Below, one piece after another: positions 42,649-53,735 of a DNA stretch of 64,000 nt. The translations under genes and the position numbers were made by a program. The DNA lies in assembly GCF_004664715.2 (NCBI RefSeq), contig NC_051071.1, positions 3,187,501 to 3,251,500 on the forward strand, in the 5' to 3' direction. Source of the stretch: Peromyscus leucopus. Its lineage: Eukaryota; Chordata; Mammalia; Rodentia; Cricetidae. The notes under the pieces are model-generated. The model had not been told where the DNA came from. It searched no databases and saw nothing but the letters and a program-made list of their open reading frames with translations. Each line of letters starts with the position of its first letter. Within the stretch, counting starts at the first letter, position 1.

Positions 42649-43011
42649 TGTAGAGTTTTCCTGTGTCCTGCCTGGCCCGCGGTCAGGACAAATCTCTCTC
42701 ACCTGCCAGTCCCAAGCAAACACACAGAGGCTTATATTAATTAAAACTGCTCGGCCATTAGCTAAGGCCTACCACTGACTAGCTCCTACACTTAAACTCA
42801 GCCCATTTCTGTTAATCTATATGTTGCCATGTGTTCAGTGGCTTTACCTATGTGCCATTACATGCTGCTCCCTGGATGGAGGGCCGGCATCTCCTCACTC
42901 AGCCTCCTTCTTCCCAGAATTCTCCTTGTCTGCTTATCCTGCCTATACTTCTTGCCTGGCTACTGGCCAATCAGTGTTTAAATCAGTGTACAAATGCATT
43001 ATTCCACAGCA
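42649..43011 (-). mobile_element. Solo ERVK-type LTR with perfect 6-bp target duplication (363 bp)
   Basis: Plus-strand ends are TGTAGAG ... CACAGCA, flanked by GGACAG on both sides (42,643-42,648 and 43,012-43,017). On the minus strand it has TATAAGCCTCTGTGTGTTTG and GAGAGATTTGTCCTGACC, as in the LTR at 12,426-12,827. Confidence 0.9.
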
Positions 43012-43930
43012 GGACAGTTTAGATGTAAAGGTCCCTTTAGGGTTGGAATGAATGTGCTAAGTTAGTTGCTTGACCTACAGCGCATTTGATGTCTATTTGA
43101 TTGTTCTTGGGAACTAACCATTGAGCTGAGAGAATCCTTAGACATTCTAGAAAGCAAAGCATACCTAATGAGGGACAAAAGCCTTATTTATCTATGTCTG
43201 TCGAGGTCAGCCTGAGACACCTTCTGTTCCAATACCCAGGGAGCAGAAGTGTACCCCAGTGTCCACATGAGACGGGCGTATGCAAAGCAGCTCTAGGGGA
43301 GTCAAATAAATAAATAACTAGATGCTACGGTGTTTGACAATGTGCAGTCTCATTCTATCAGCTGTCCACTGTGATGTCTAATGTGACAAAATTAAACTTT
43401 ATGTTGTGCTCTAGTGGACTTACAGGCAGAACAGCTATCCCAGGGCCCAGAGGAGGTGGAACTCCACAGGGAGGAAGACTCAAGGTTGTTGATGTCAGTT
43501 CTGGCAGTTGGCATCATCATGGTCTCAGGCCTACCACTGACCAGCTCTTACACTTAAACTCAGCCCATTTCTGTTATGTCTCTGCTGGTCCTTGCAGCCA
43601 ATGGAGAAGGGCTAGCCAATGGGGAAGGGCTGGCCATGCAGGTGCCCCTGGGGTCTGGCATTACAGCACATCATCCTGTGGTCCTTGCACAGAAGCTGTC
43701 CCAGTTGCCTGCCTGACTTAACACATGCCCCACCTTGCAGCGCAGGGGCTTTACAAACTGGAGCAGCCTTCCTGTCAGGGCTCAAGCCCGCTGTCCCAGT
43801 TTAATGAAATGTCAAGTCCAATGCTGCCACCTGCTGTCTGTGCTCAGGCTCATCTTCAGGGCCTGGCACTCAGGTGTCCCCTATCCTAATAAAAATCCGT
43901 CTATTTTGACACACTGGACTCAGCTTGATG
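43012..43930. other. Intergenic with one LTR-derived fragment
   Basis: Apart from the 49-bp LTR-like block at 43,528-43,576 (listed separately), nothing is recognised. Confidence 0.45.
43528..43576 (-). repeat. 49-bp isolated copy of LTR sequence
   Basis: Identical to 42,766-42,814 except for two substitutions, in the same orientation, about 760 bp away. Sequence on either side does not match. Confidence 0.75.
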
Positions 43931-44303
43931 CCTTGCAATTTGTTGTTTATTTATGTGCATGGGTGTTTTGCCTGCATGCAGATCTGCACCACATGCATGC
44001 TTGGTTCCCATGGAAGCTAGAGAAAGGCTTTGGATCCTCTGGAACTGGAACTAGAGATGGTTGTGAGCTGCCAAAGTGTGTGGGTGCTGGGAATTAAACC
44101 TGGGTTCTCTGGAGGAGCAGCCAAGTGCTTGATTGTTTTTTTTTTTTCCAAGTCAGGGTTTCTCTGTGTAGCCCAGGCTATCCTAGACTTTCTCTGTAGA
44201 CTGGGCTGGCCCTAACTCAGAGATCTGCCTGCCTCTGCCTCCCGAGTGCTGGGAGTAGCAGTGCTCTTAACCACTGAGCTGTCTTTCCATTCTGCCTCAT
44301 GAT
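43931..44303 (-). repeat. B2 SINE interrupted by a B1
   Basis: Left B2 part to about 44,134 ('gggaattaaacctgggttct ... aggagcagccaagtgctt'). Right part from 44,260 ('gtgctcttaaccactgagct'). Confidence 0.8.
44135..44259 (-). repeat. B1 SINE inserted in B2
   Basis: Poly-T, 'cagggtttctctgtgtagcc', 'gcctctgcctcccgagtgct', truncated at 'gggagtagca'. AGTGCTT/AGTGCTC flank it as a short target duplication. Confidence 0.85.
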
Positions 44304-44790
44304 CTTTATATTCACAGAATCAATCAACTGCATACTGATAATTTTCCATGATGCCGCTTAAGGATTTGATGGCAAATGGGCTTTATCAGCCCCAAGAGAT
44401 GAATATGTGCGGCTGTTTCATGCTAGTTCATTCTGGGAGCTCTACAGTGTTGAGTACATTGTGAACTCTGGTGAAAAATAGGCTCAAAATGGTGAGTGGG
44501 GACCACTGAGGGTCAAGCTGCCTTCGCCTCCACAGCTGGACTGCAATATCCAGGCTCAGGCTAACGCAGAAGGTGAACAGTGGACAGCAGAGGGGCATTT
44601 ATACGGGGAAAGCTAAGAATTTTTAGATACCTTGCTTTTCTTAACAAGGTTGGTTGAAACCGGAGGAGGCAGCTTTCCCAGAGCCCTGCTTCTCACTCCA
44701 TTTAAACTCAGCCCCCAGGGTAGTGATTAGAACAAGTTACTGTCTGGATGAAGAGCAACTTCTCAGATTTATATACTTTATCAATTTTTT
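44304..44790. other. Intergenic, no element recognised
   Basis: No supportable feature. Confidence 0.4.
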
Positions 44791-46130
44791 TGTAAAATAT
44801 CGGGGACTAAGGAGGGGTCCAGCCCCTCAATACTCCCCTCCCAGGGCCCGGGAAGAATCTACAACCAGCTGATAATTTAATCTTTGATGATAGGGAATGA
44901 ATCTATGTACACGAAACTCCTTAGTCCATACACTTTATTCTTCTGAGTCAGTTCTCTCTCTACACAGCTTCTATTCTGCTCTCATGCCTAGCTCCTTTCT
45001 TGCCTGACTTCTCTCTACATTTATCTGCTGTCTCCTCTAAGTTCTAACTTAATTCTCTCATCTTAGCTCTGCCCCATCTCGGTTCTCATCTATCTAGTTC
45101 CTTCCCATCTTAGCTCCTCTCCCGTCTCCTTCTCTCTCATCTTGTTCTTCCCCATCTGGCTCTTCCTCATTTTCCATCTCATTCCTCTAGACCTCTCTTC
45201 TAGCCCTTCAATCTAGTTCTTCCCATCTAAGTTCATTCCTCTTCAGTTCTTACCCATCTACTTCTTCCATTCTCTTTTCTCTTCTCTGTCTCATCTTCAA
45301 GTTCTCTAGTCAAAATCCTCCTTCTCCCTCTCAGTTCTCTGTCCCCTTAGTTCTCTAGGATATTCAGTTATAAACTGAAGCCATAATGATCCTCTGACAG
45401 AGCAAGGTCACCAGGCTTGAATTCTTATGGGGTAATAAAGGCAGGTAAGATTTTTCCTCAGGCAGTGGCCATCAGATGTCTTTCTATTACAACCCAATTG
45501 AGTGCTAATGATCGGTTAGTCAAGAAGGGAATTTATGTGCTCAATCTACATTCCTAGAAGTGATTAGGTAAGGAATCAGGAGTCTATTAGTAAGTCTGGA
45601 AGGAAGGAGGGTCTCACCCTAAATAGCACAAGAAATAAAGCTATCCTCCTGACCTAGGAGATAGGTGTTGTTTCTCTTGGCCTTGGATGTTTGATAGGTA
45701 TTTTAGATAAATACAGTTAGGAGTTCTTGGAAGCATACATAGCCTTACAAGAAAATCACTATAGGAACCAGTTAATATGTATACAAAAGCTAAAGTATCA
45801 CCAAGACTTCTTAATCCATGGCTTGACCTTTGGAGAAGTCCTTGATTTTTCCAAGTAGTAGCTTTTGTGATAGTAGCTGAATTCCATTCCATTCCATTCC
45901 TGCAGCTTGCAGCAGTAAAGCTCCTTCATTGTCTTGTAAGCATCTCATCTTTCTTTCAAAACCAAAACGTGGGTTGACCTGGTCCTAAATGCTTTCCTTT
46001 GATAATTTCCTAGCCTGGGATTGCCTCTTGGCCAAAATAGATATCCTGGAACACATAATTTTTTTCAAGATATAAATACAAATTCTGTTCAAGATAGTAT
46101 ATGTTAATACATGTTGTTAAGACAATTTTT
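44791..46130 (-). mobile_element. Probable long ERV LTR (about 1.3 kb)
   Basis: Plus strand begins TGTAAAATATCGGGGAC. Read on the minus strand, an AATAAAGTGTATGGAC block (around 44,927-44,941) precedes a U5-like end 'ggctggacccctccttagtc ... TTTTACA'. Upstream lies a long purine-rich quasi-repeated tract of GATGGG/GAACTAG units (44,960-45,350). T-rich flanks on both sides (44,785 and about 46,126-46,140) make the target duplication ambiguous. Confidence 0.5.
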
Positions 46131-46192
46131 AAACATTTTTGACACTGGGGGTCAAACCCAGAACCTTCTGCATTCCCCCCCCCTTTCTTTTT

Positions 46193-46338
46193 TACTATTT
46201 CTAAAAATATTTATTCATTTTATGTGTTGAGTGTTTTGAGGTAGTTGTGAGCTGCCCAATGTGAGTACTGAGAATTGAACTCAGGTTCTCTGGAAGAGCA
46301 TCCAGGGATCCTAACCACTGAGCCATCTCTTCAGCCCC
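46193..46338 (-). repeat. B2 SINE, partial
   Basis: 'gaattgaactcaggttctct', 'aaccactgagccatctcttc'. First of three consecutive B2 copies in the same orientation. Confidence 0.85.
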
Positions 46339-46346
46339 TATATATC

Positions 46347-46576
46347 TTTTTTTTTAAATGTATTTTATTGTTAATGTGTGAGTGTCTTTCCTACATATAC
46401 GTCTGTACACCACCTACATGCAATGTCCATTGGAGACCAGAAGAGGGCATCAGATACCCTGGAACTGGAGTTACAGATAGATGGTTGTGAACAGTCATGT
46501 GGGTGCTGGGAATTGAACCTTGGTCCTCTAGAAGAGCAGCCAATGCTATTAACGACTGAGCCATCTCTCTAGCCCC
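46347..46576 (-). repeat. B2/B3 SINE, near full length
   Basis: 'gggaattgaaccttggtcct', 'cgactgagccatctctctag', with a T-rich tail at left. Confidence 0.9.
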
Positions 46577-46784
46577 ATCTTTCTACGGTTTTTTAATTAT
46601 GTGTATGTGCATGGATACTGTACAGGGATACAGGTGCCTGCTGAGGCCAGATGAGCGTGTCAGACCCTGGAGCTGAGTCACAGGCAGTTGTGAGGCACTG
46701 AACATGGGTTCTGAAACATGCTGGGGACTGAATTTCGGTCTCCTGCAGGAGCAGCAGGCACTCTTAAGGACTGAGCCATCTCTC

Positions 46785-46788
<4 letters not shown>
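46577..46788 (-). repeat. B2-type SINE, diverged
   Basis: 'ggggactgaatttcggtctc', 'aaggactgagccatctctcc'. Runs straight into a CA microsatellite. Confidence 0.8.

Positions 46789-46828
<40 letters not shown>
46789..46828 (+). repeat. (CA)n microsatellite
   Basis: About 19 CA units directly at the head of the B2 element. Confidence 0.97.
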
Positions 46829-46831
<3 letters not shown>

Positions 46832-48607
46832 TATTTTAACAGCTGAATAAAGAGAGTTATAGGAGACCAGTATTGTATTCATTTCCACAGTGACCATGAT
46901 GAATAGTATCTTGGTAAGCCCATCCTCACTGGTCTTAATGCGTCTTTGTCTCCGAGATGAACATGGACTCCAGCATAGATAATTACATGGTGTTGACTTT
47001 TACCTGGACATAGCTGTAACAATAGCAGAACCCATTGTAGCGCCTTCCCTTGCAGACGGAAACTGGAAAGAAATTACTGGCTTCATTAAGCTAAGAGGAA
47101 AGGCATGTTCTGAGTGTCTACTATTGCCTTGTGGTTACCGGACCTGAGACTTCAGCCTTTGTCCCTTCTTCCAATTTGCTTTCAAGAAATGGCTGGAATA
47201 AGCCTTCTACGGAAGTGCTTGCTGCACCAAGGAGAGCATATTCTACTTCACACTCCTTAGAAAGAGTAGAAAGTGTTACTTTGTAGTGATTTCTGAATTA
47301 TATATGTCAAGGGGTTGGTGGTGTAGTCAGTCTTTGGAGTTTGGCAAAAGACTTGGTCTGTATGAGAATACTCATTTTCTCCATTTTAGAGCTACTGACT
47401 GCTGCATGTGGGGGTCATGACCAAGCCTGCTATCATGTGCCCTGAGCTTCACTTTTCCTAAGTTTAATGCCAAGTCCTTGGATACCCTTTGGAGAAGCCT
47501 CTTGTTGTTGAGACCACCCTAAGTCACATGGCAGACTGCAGCATTCCAGATTGCTTACTCTGGGCAGAGCTGGGTGCTAGGTGCTCGGGCATGGAGGTTT
47601 CAGGAATGGGAGAAAAGTATCAAGTCTAACTCAGGGAAAAGTCATGTGTGTTATGATGCAGGCCTGCCAGGTCAGGATGGACGGCGCTAGTTTAGTAGAC
47701 CTCCTGGGATTTCCCCCTTCCCCCTGCTGCCCCCATTAGGCCTTGGCCCAGGGCACAGTCTCAGATCCCTTGCTTCTCCCTGCATGAAGCCCTGCTAATG
47801 ATAGGTCTGTAGCAGACAGGGACCACACAGCAGTGTGGCCATTGTGTTTGAATGAGCATGTCTGCAGTTTGAAATGACACTCCCGTTTATAGACAAGGGA
47901 GAGCCATATCTCAGGACAAGCAGCTTCCAGGCAAATCTACCCAGCCTACCGTTTTATACAAGCCTCCTTTTGAGGTATTTGCATTAAACAGAGCAGCTGC
48001 TGGGATCACATGTTGCCCAGCGAGTTTTGCACAGTGCACACACCTGAGTCACGAGCTGTCAAAGGATTTATTTGGCCCTGTCTCCCGAAGTGCACCCTCA
48101 GCCTTGTGTACATCCACCTGGATTGGTTTTGCCTGGCCTTGAATTTGATGTGAATGGAATGAGTCAGCAGGCATGCACTGTGTCTGTCTTCTTTCACCCA
48201 GCGCTGCATGTGCTCGCTCCCTCCCTGCAGCTCTCTAGCCAGCGGTCCCACTTGCTCTGCTGCCGTCCATCATGAATCCCCTCCGCTGGAGATGAAACTT
48301 CTCTTCCCATGCTGTCTCTTTGCGGCCGAGTATGACCAAGAGTTGAGTCCATTCCAGCTCTACCCACTACTGGGCTGTCAGAGCAGCTTTCCTGCTTACG
48401 CTCCCACTTCCGGCACAGGAGGGGACTTTGTCCCCAATCTAACATTCCCCAAATTTCTGTCTCTGCCTCTTTCATCAGCATAGTTCTCTCTGAGCTTGAA
48501 TGTGCGGTCATTAGGGAGGGGAGTCACCAGCACACTGTAAAACCGAGGAAAGGGCATCCATGAGGTTTCAGAGCACAGTAGTCTCGAGGGATGTTCCTAA
48601 AGACCAC
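46829..48607. other. Intergenic, repeat-poor stretch
   Basis: About 1.8 kb with no SINE, LTR or gene signature I can recognise. A possible place for regulatory DNA, but nothing in the sequence shows it directly. Confidence 0.45.
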
Positions 48608-48680
48608 AAGGGGCTGGGGTTGAGAAAGCGCTTGCCTTGCAAGCATGAGGGGCCAAGTTCCACCCCCAGAATCCATTGTT
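48608..48680 (+). repeat. ID-family SINE
   Basis: 'ggggctggggttgagaaagc', 'gcttgccttgcaagcatgag', 'caagttccacccccagaatc'. Confidence 0.8.
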
Positions 48681-48812
48681 CCTGTCTGCAGGCTATAGAC
48701 TGGATTTGTTTTCTCTGCCAGCTAAAGATTTAAAAAGCAGGAAAACTCTTTAGCGCCAGGGGATAGAATCAGCCAGTAAAGAAAGGCTGTATTAGAGCTG
48801 AGGAAGCACGCA

Positions 48813-48865
<53 letters not shown>
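48813..48865 (+). repeat. (CA)n microsatellite
   Basis: About 26 CA units. Confidence 0.98.
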
Positions 48866-48867
<2 letters not shown>

Positions 48868-49177
48868 CAAGCACACAGAGAAAGACCCTTTGAACTTGAG
48901 AAACTGAAGCTGGGACTTTTAAGAATCTTTGAGGGGTCCTCGTTCCCTAAATTGGGGTTAGTCAGTTTGAACAAAAACAGGGAGGATGATAGGCCCACAG
49001 CTTTGGCATAAAGTTGTCCTGAGCCTCTGTCTCTGGTCAGGAATATGAAGAAGTCAGCCATCTTGGAAGTTCGCTATCTTTATTTACCTAATCATAATCC
49101 TGTACCTATCTGTCTTGCCTATCGAGGATCTGCCTAAATGCCTAGTCCCTCACCATGTTAATGAAAAACAAAAGCTG

Positions 49178-49262
49178 AACATGGTGATACAGCTTGTAAT
49201 CTCAGTGCTGGAGAGGCAGAGAGGCAGATCCCCAAGTTCCAGGCCAGTGAAAGCCCTTGTCT
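49178..49262 (+). repeat. PB1/B1 SINE fragment
   Basis: 'acagcttgtaatctcagtgc', 'ggagaggcagagaggcagat', then a GGAA tract as tail. Confidence 0.7.
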
Positions 49263-49331
49263 CGGAAGGAAGGAAGGAAGGAAGGAAGGAAGGAAGGAAG
49301 GAAGGAAGGAAGGAAGGAAGGAAGAAGGGAA
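49263..49331 (+). repeat. (GGAA)n microsatellite
   Basis: About 15 GGAA/GAAG units, apparently grown from the tail of the preceding SINE. Confidence 0.97.
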
Positions 49332-50150
49332 GTGGATGGTGACTAGTTAACAACACTCAAGTTTGCCCTTTGGCCTCCAAATATGTGCGTGTGCACCCGA
49401 CACCCATGCACCGACATGTACACGCCACCACACGAAGGCGTAAGTGACTCCCTTGCCCAAAGAATGGCATTAGCCATGTCGACTCAGTCTTCTTCATTAA
49501 AGAACTTCCCATCTCACCCAGGCCCCTTAGCAGGCAGAGTTTCAGCTTCTATTATTGGGGATTGAGCCTGACGTTTGTCATCCCAGTCACAAAACAGGAT
49601 TTCTGAGGGAACGTGTTCACTGGGGAAGAGAGCCCTGTTTTCTTAGGAGCGCCCGTGTTGTTCTGCTTTCCTTTGTCATGGGAGCCTTGCGAGCTTTAAT
49701 TTATTCCTTTGATACAAGGGTTTACACAGCCCCTTTGGTGGTTTAAATTGTAATTGCTGAGCAAATACATATGTTTGTGGGAGTTTAAAGGTCAGACATC
49801 ACTCAGGAGGGCAGGCCTTTGTTGGACCACAGAGTGGCCATTGTGAGCTGCTGAAACTGCTTCCTGCTCCTCTTTACCCTTCCCAGTGACCTCAGGCTGA
49901 CTTCTGTCTGAGGCCCCCAGTCACCCACAGATTAGATTTCTCCACTGCAGATCAAAGGGAGGTAGGATACAGTTTTAACAGTGTTGCTCTGGGGATTTGC
50001 TGGTGAACTTGAATCGGGAGACTGATAGTCCTGTCAGAGGACTGACCGCCCCTCACAGACTCCTTGCATGGGGCAGTGTTAGGCAGCTGAGCCTGAATCC
50101 ACAGTCTCTTGAAGGATTCAGAAAGCTACTAAGGTCATAAGATTTTTACA
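49332..50150. other. Intergenic, no element recognised
   Basis: Nothing supportable. Confidence 0.4.
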
Positions 50151-50530
50151 GTCTCTCTCTCTCCCCCCCCCCCCCCCGTGTGTGTATGTGTGTGTTTGTG
50201 TGTGTACCTGGAAGGAGGCATGTTCATGTTGCACAGTGTGTATACATGTAGACCTGTGTGTGCACACAGAGGTCAGACATCAACCTCACATGTTCCTTAG
50301 GAACCACCTGTCTTGTTTTATGAGACAAGGACTCACACTTGAGTGTGGGGCTTACCCCAGCAGTTAGGGTGACCTAGTTGGCCAGCAAGCCTGGGCATCC
50401 TTCCTCTGCCTCCCCAGGGCTGAGATCAGTGCATCACTACATCTAGCCTCTTTACAGGGATTCTAGGGATTGAACTTGGGTCCTCACACTTATGCAGAAA
50501 GCACTTAGCTGGGCCATCTCCCCAGTCCAG
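50151..50530 (-). repeat. (CT)n/(C)n/(TG)n tract and B4-type SINE
   Basis: CT and C runs at 50,151-50,178, TG-rich to 50,206. Then the B4 layout: 'cacagaggtcagacatcaac', 'gagacaaggactcacac', 'cctctgcctccccagggctg', 'ggattgaacttgggtcctca', ending 'ccatctccccagtcca'. Confidence 0.7.
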
Positions 50531-50565
50531 TAGTTCTTATTTTATTCCTTTTAAAGGTTAGAGCA

Positions 50566-50934
50566 TGTGGTGATTTAAATGCAATGTCTCCCATGTTCTC
50601 AGACATTGGACTCTTTGGTCCCCAGTTCATGGCACTTGGGGAAGTCTAGGGGGTGTGTGACCTTTCTAGAAGAAGTACACCCCTGGGGACAGGCTTTAGA
50701 GTTTAAAGACTTTTGCCCTTCTGAGTTTGCGTCCTCTACTTCCTGTTGAGGGTTTATGATGTGAGCTCTCTGCTTTGGGTTCCAGCCACCGTGTCCACTG
50801 CTGGCGTGCTTTTCCACTGTGATGATGCGGAACTCTAGTCCCTGTAGAACCGGAAGCCCAAAATAAACCCTCCCTTCTGAGAGTTGCCCTGGTCATGGTG
50901 TTCTATCACAGTAATAGAAAAGCAAACTAAGACA
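50566..50934 (+). mobile_element. ERVL-MaLR LTR
   Basis: Begins TGTGGTGATTTAAATG, has 'gaagcccaaaataaaccctc' (AATAAA) and 'tggtcatggtgttctatcac', and ends ACTAAGACA: classic rodent MaLR LTR ends. Confidence 0.75.
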
Positions 50935-51029
50935 GAATGCAAACTTGTTTTTCTTTAACTGAGACCAAGGGATCTCCTCAAGAGTATGACACTGGCCGTG
51001 GGGTGAGGCCCAAAGGGAATGTATTAACC

Positions 51030-51290
51030 AATTACATATTTACGTTGTTGTGGTGATAAACACCTGAGCAAAACTTATACAAGGAAGGTGGTGGGCAGGA
51101 CTCATCGTGGTTGCGGAGGGTTTTAGTCCATCATGGCCAGGAAAGCACAGCTAAGCTATTCTCTTCAAAGGCCCTGCCCTAGTGCTCTACTTCTGAACTA
51201 CTTCCCTGAGCCACCTATTGGGGAGCAAGTGCTTAAACATGCACTTTGTGGGGGACACTCTGGATTCAACCTGTAACAGGGAGGCCCAGA
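51030..51290 (-). mobile_element. Diverged MaLR-type LTR
   Basis: Plus strand starts 'ttgttgtggtgataaacacc', the reverse complement of the usual MaLR 3' end (cacagcaa...). It ends near 'ggattcaacctgtaacaggg'. Old and truncated. Confidence 0.45.
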
Positions 51291-51737
51291 ACCCAGTTGA
51301 CTTCTGTGCCTGGGGACTCATCTCCCAATGTCAACTTGGACCACTTGAGTTTCCTAAACTCGGCGGGAGATTTCCTTTTCAAAACACATTTATGTATTCA
51401 ACCCTTGTGGGTTTGGGTACACATTAAAAGCAGGTGTCAAGTGTCTCAGGGAATGACACACAGATTCTCACTGCTGTAGAAGCAATCTTGTGTGCATCTC
51501 TATTCAGTTATCTGGGGTATCTTGAACCCTTGAGTTAGTGAAACAAATTAATTCCCTCTGACTTACTGATTCTTAACAGTTTGGAGTGATGCTCACTGCT
51601 TTTCAGGACTCTAAGGCCCCGACTGGGTTCCAGAAAAGAAATGTTGTGACTGGTATGTAGCACCCACAATAGGCATGAGAAGGCAGTGACCTGTCTGTCA
51701 CAGTCAGCCCTCAGTATCTGCCATTTCAAAATGAGAC

Positions 51738-52106
51738 TGTGATAGTTTAAATGTAACTGGCCCCCTTATCTCATGGGGAGTGGCACTATTAGGAGATTTG
51801 GCTTTGTTGGAGTGGGTATGGCTTTGTTGGAAGAAGTGTGTCACTATGGGGGGTGGGCTTTGAGGTTTCCTATGCTCAGGATACTGCCAGTGTCTCAGTC
51901 AACTTCCTATTGCCTGCAAGATGTGGGACTTTCAGCTGTCCCTCCAGCACCACATCTACCTGCATACCGCTATGCTCCCCCACTTTGATGATAATGGATT
52001 GAACCTCTGAAACGGTAAGAGAGCCATCTCAATTAAATATTTTCTTTATAAAAGTTGCTGTGGTCATGGTGTCTCTTCACAGTAATAAAAACCCAAAATA
52101 AGAGAG
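51738..52106 (+). mobile_element. ERVL-MaLR 5' LTR
   Basis: Begins TGTGATAGTTTAAATG, with 'gggagtggcactattaggag', 'gaagtgtgtcactatggggg', 'ctcaattaaatattttcttt' and 'catggtgtctcttcacagta'. A primer-binding-like sequence follows within a few bases, so this is the 5' LTR of an element with some internal sequence. Confidence 0.8.
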
Positions 52107-52330
52107 AAGTTGGTATCAGGAGTAGAGTGTTGCTGTGATAGGCCTGACCATGTTTTTGGAGGAATTTGGACTTTGGTACTTTGGTTTAGGGGAGCAGTAA
52201 AATGCTTTGAGCACTGCTTAATGGGCCATACTAGTAGGAGCATGGATGACAGTGGTGCTGAGTGTGACTTGATGAACTGTCCAGGCTGGATTAAGAGGTT
52301 TCAGGGGAGGATTTTAGTATGCTGCCTATA
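52107..52330 (+). mobile_element. MaLR internal sequence with Leu-type primer-binding site
   Basis: TGGTATCAGGAGTAG at 52,111-52,125 matches the tRNA-Leu-type primer-binding site used by ERVL/MaLR elements (TGGTGCCAGGAG-like), placed right after the LTR. No coding capacity is visible. The right end is uncertain. Confidence 0.65.
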
Positions 52331-53319
52331 GATCATTCTAACTTGAGCATTCCAAGATTGTGGCATTCATGGGGCCCTTGGAACCAGTGCCCAGTGGATC
52401 TCAGTTGTATTCCCATTGTGTCTTCTAATCTGCTGGCCCAGCCCCTGGTGACATGGGGCCGACATTCCACAAGGAAGCATCCAGCCTCTCCATATTTCTT
52501 GAAACTTGTGTCCTGAGACACTTTGAGTCCTATAAAGCAGTGTAACCTGGCAGCTGAGAGCTTGAATTCGGGTTTTAGTTGCACCTCTTCACCAGCATGG
52601 TGGCTGTGGTACAAAGACCTTTAGGCTCTGACCTACCCTGTGCTCAGTCAGTTGTTACAACCAGATCCCAAAGAAAGCGTTCCCTCAGGTCAGGGGAATG
52701 AGTGAAAACTTCTTCACATCTCATGACAGATCACACTGTGCCTCAGTTTCCTCACACGGACAATGAGAATTATAATAGTAGAGACATCACAGGGCTGCTG
52801 GAAGGATTCAAAGGTTGATGCATGGGAAATGCATCAGGAGCTACAATGATTGCCATCACCATCCCGTCTCCACGGTTTTCTGCCTCAGCCTTCCAGCACA
52901 TGCAGCAGCTTCAGCCCTCTAAGGCTGCCCAACTGTCTTCCCACTGCACATTAAATCGACAATGTGCATTCCCTGGCTGCCTTTTCCTGTGGTCTGGATT
53001 TTACCTTAGTTACATTCATTGCTGCTCCCTATTATGGAGTATCTTCTGCATGCCAGGCACAGAACCAAGCCCTGTATGTGTATCTAGAAGGTTTTGTATG
53101 CCATATCCTAAGAAGGGCAATGCATCCCATGCAACAGATGGGGGGCTGCAGAGAGCTTGAGAGACCTGTCAAGGGGTCATATAACAAGTAGCCGAATCAG
53201 AACTGATCAGGACTTTACCCTGCCTCAAATTTTCCTTAGACCTCCCCATCACAGACCTTATTTTCCCTGGTCTTTTCTCAGCACAGAGAGTTTAATTTTT
53301 TATCATAAAGATTTTCTAG
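52331..53319. other. Intergenic, no element recognised
   Basis: No supportable gene or repeat. May include more MaLR internal sequence. Confidence 0.4.
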
Positions 53320-53460
53320 GTAGATATTCTATGTAGCTCTGGGTGTCCTGGAGCTCTCTATGTAGACCAGGAAAATGGCTTCAAATTTAGAGATCTGCTT
53401 GCCTCTCCCTCCTGAATGCTGGGATTAAAGGTGAGTGCCACCCTGTCCTACATGAGTCGC
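53320..53460 (-). repeat. Diverged B1 SINE
   Basis: 'ctctatgtagaccaggaaaa', 'cctcctgaatgctgggatta', 'aaggtgagtgccaccc'. Confidence 0.75.
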
Positions 53461-53602
53461 TTTTGCTTGAAAAAAAAAAAAAAAGACCAACCCAGGGATT
53501 TCTGGATCACATGACCAGAAAGATCTTTTGATTTTGTTCTTGCCGGGAACTCACGGCCTTGAACATATATCCATTCCCTACCACTTAAAAGTACTTTCAT
53601 GG

Positions 53603-53735
53603 GGCCGGGTGGTGGTGGCACACACCTTTAATCCCAGCACTCAGGAGGCAGAGGCAGGTGAATCTCTGTGAGTTCCAGGAAAGGCACAAAGCTACACAGA
53701 GAAACCCTGTCTTGAAAAACAAAAACAACAACAAA
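53603..53735 (+). repeat. B1 SINE
   Basis: 'gccgggtggtggtggcacac', 'ctttaatcccagcactcagg', 'aaggcacaaagctacacaga', then an (aac)n tail. The internal 'ggcacaaagctac' junction is the cricetid-like form. Confidence 0.92.

Noticed and set aside
42641..42720. CG-containing 'cctggcccgcggtcaggac' as a small promoter
   Set aside because: It lies inside the U5-like end of a solo LTR with a perfect target duplication.
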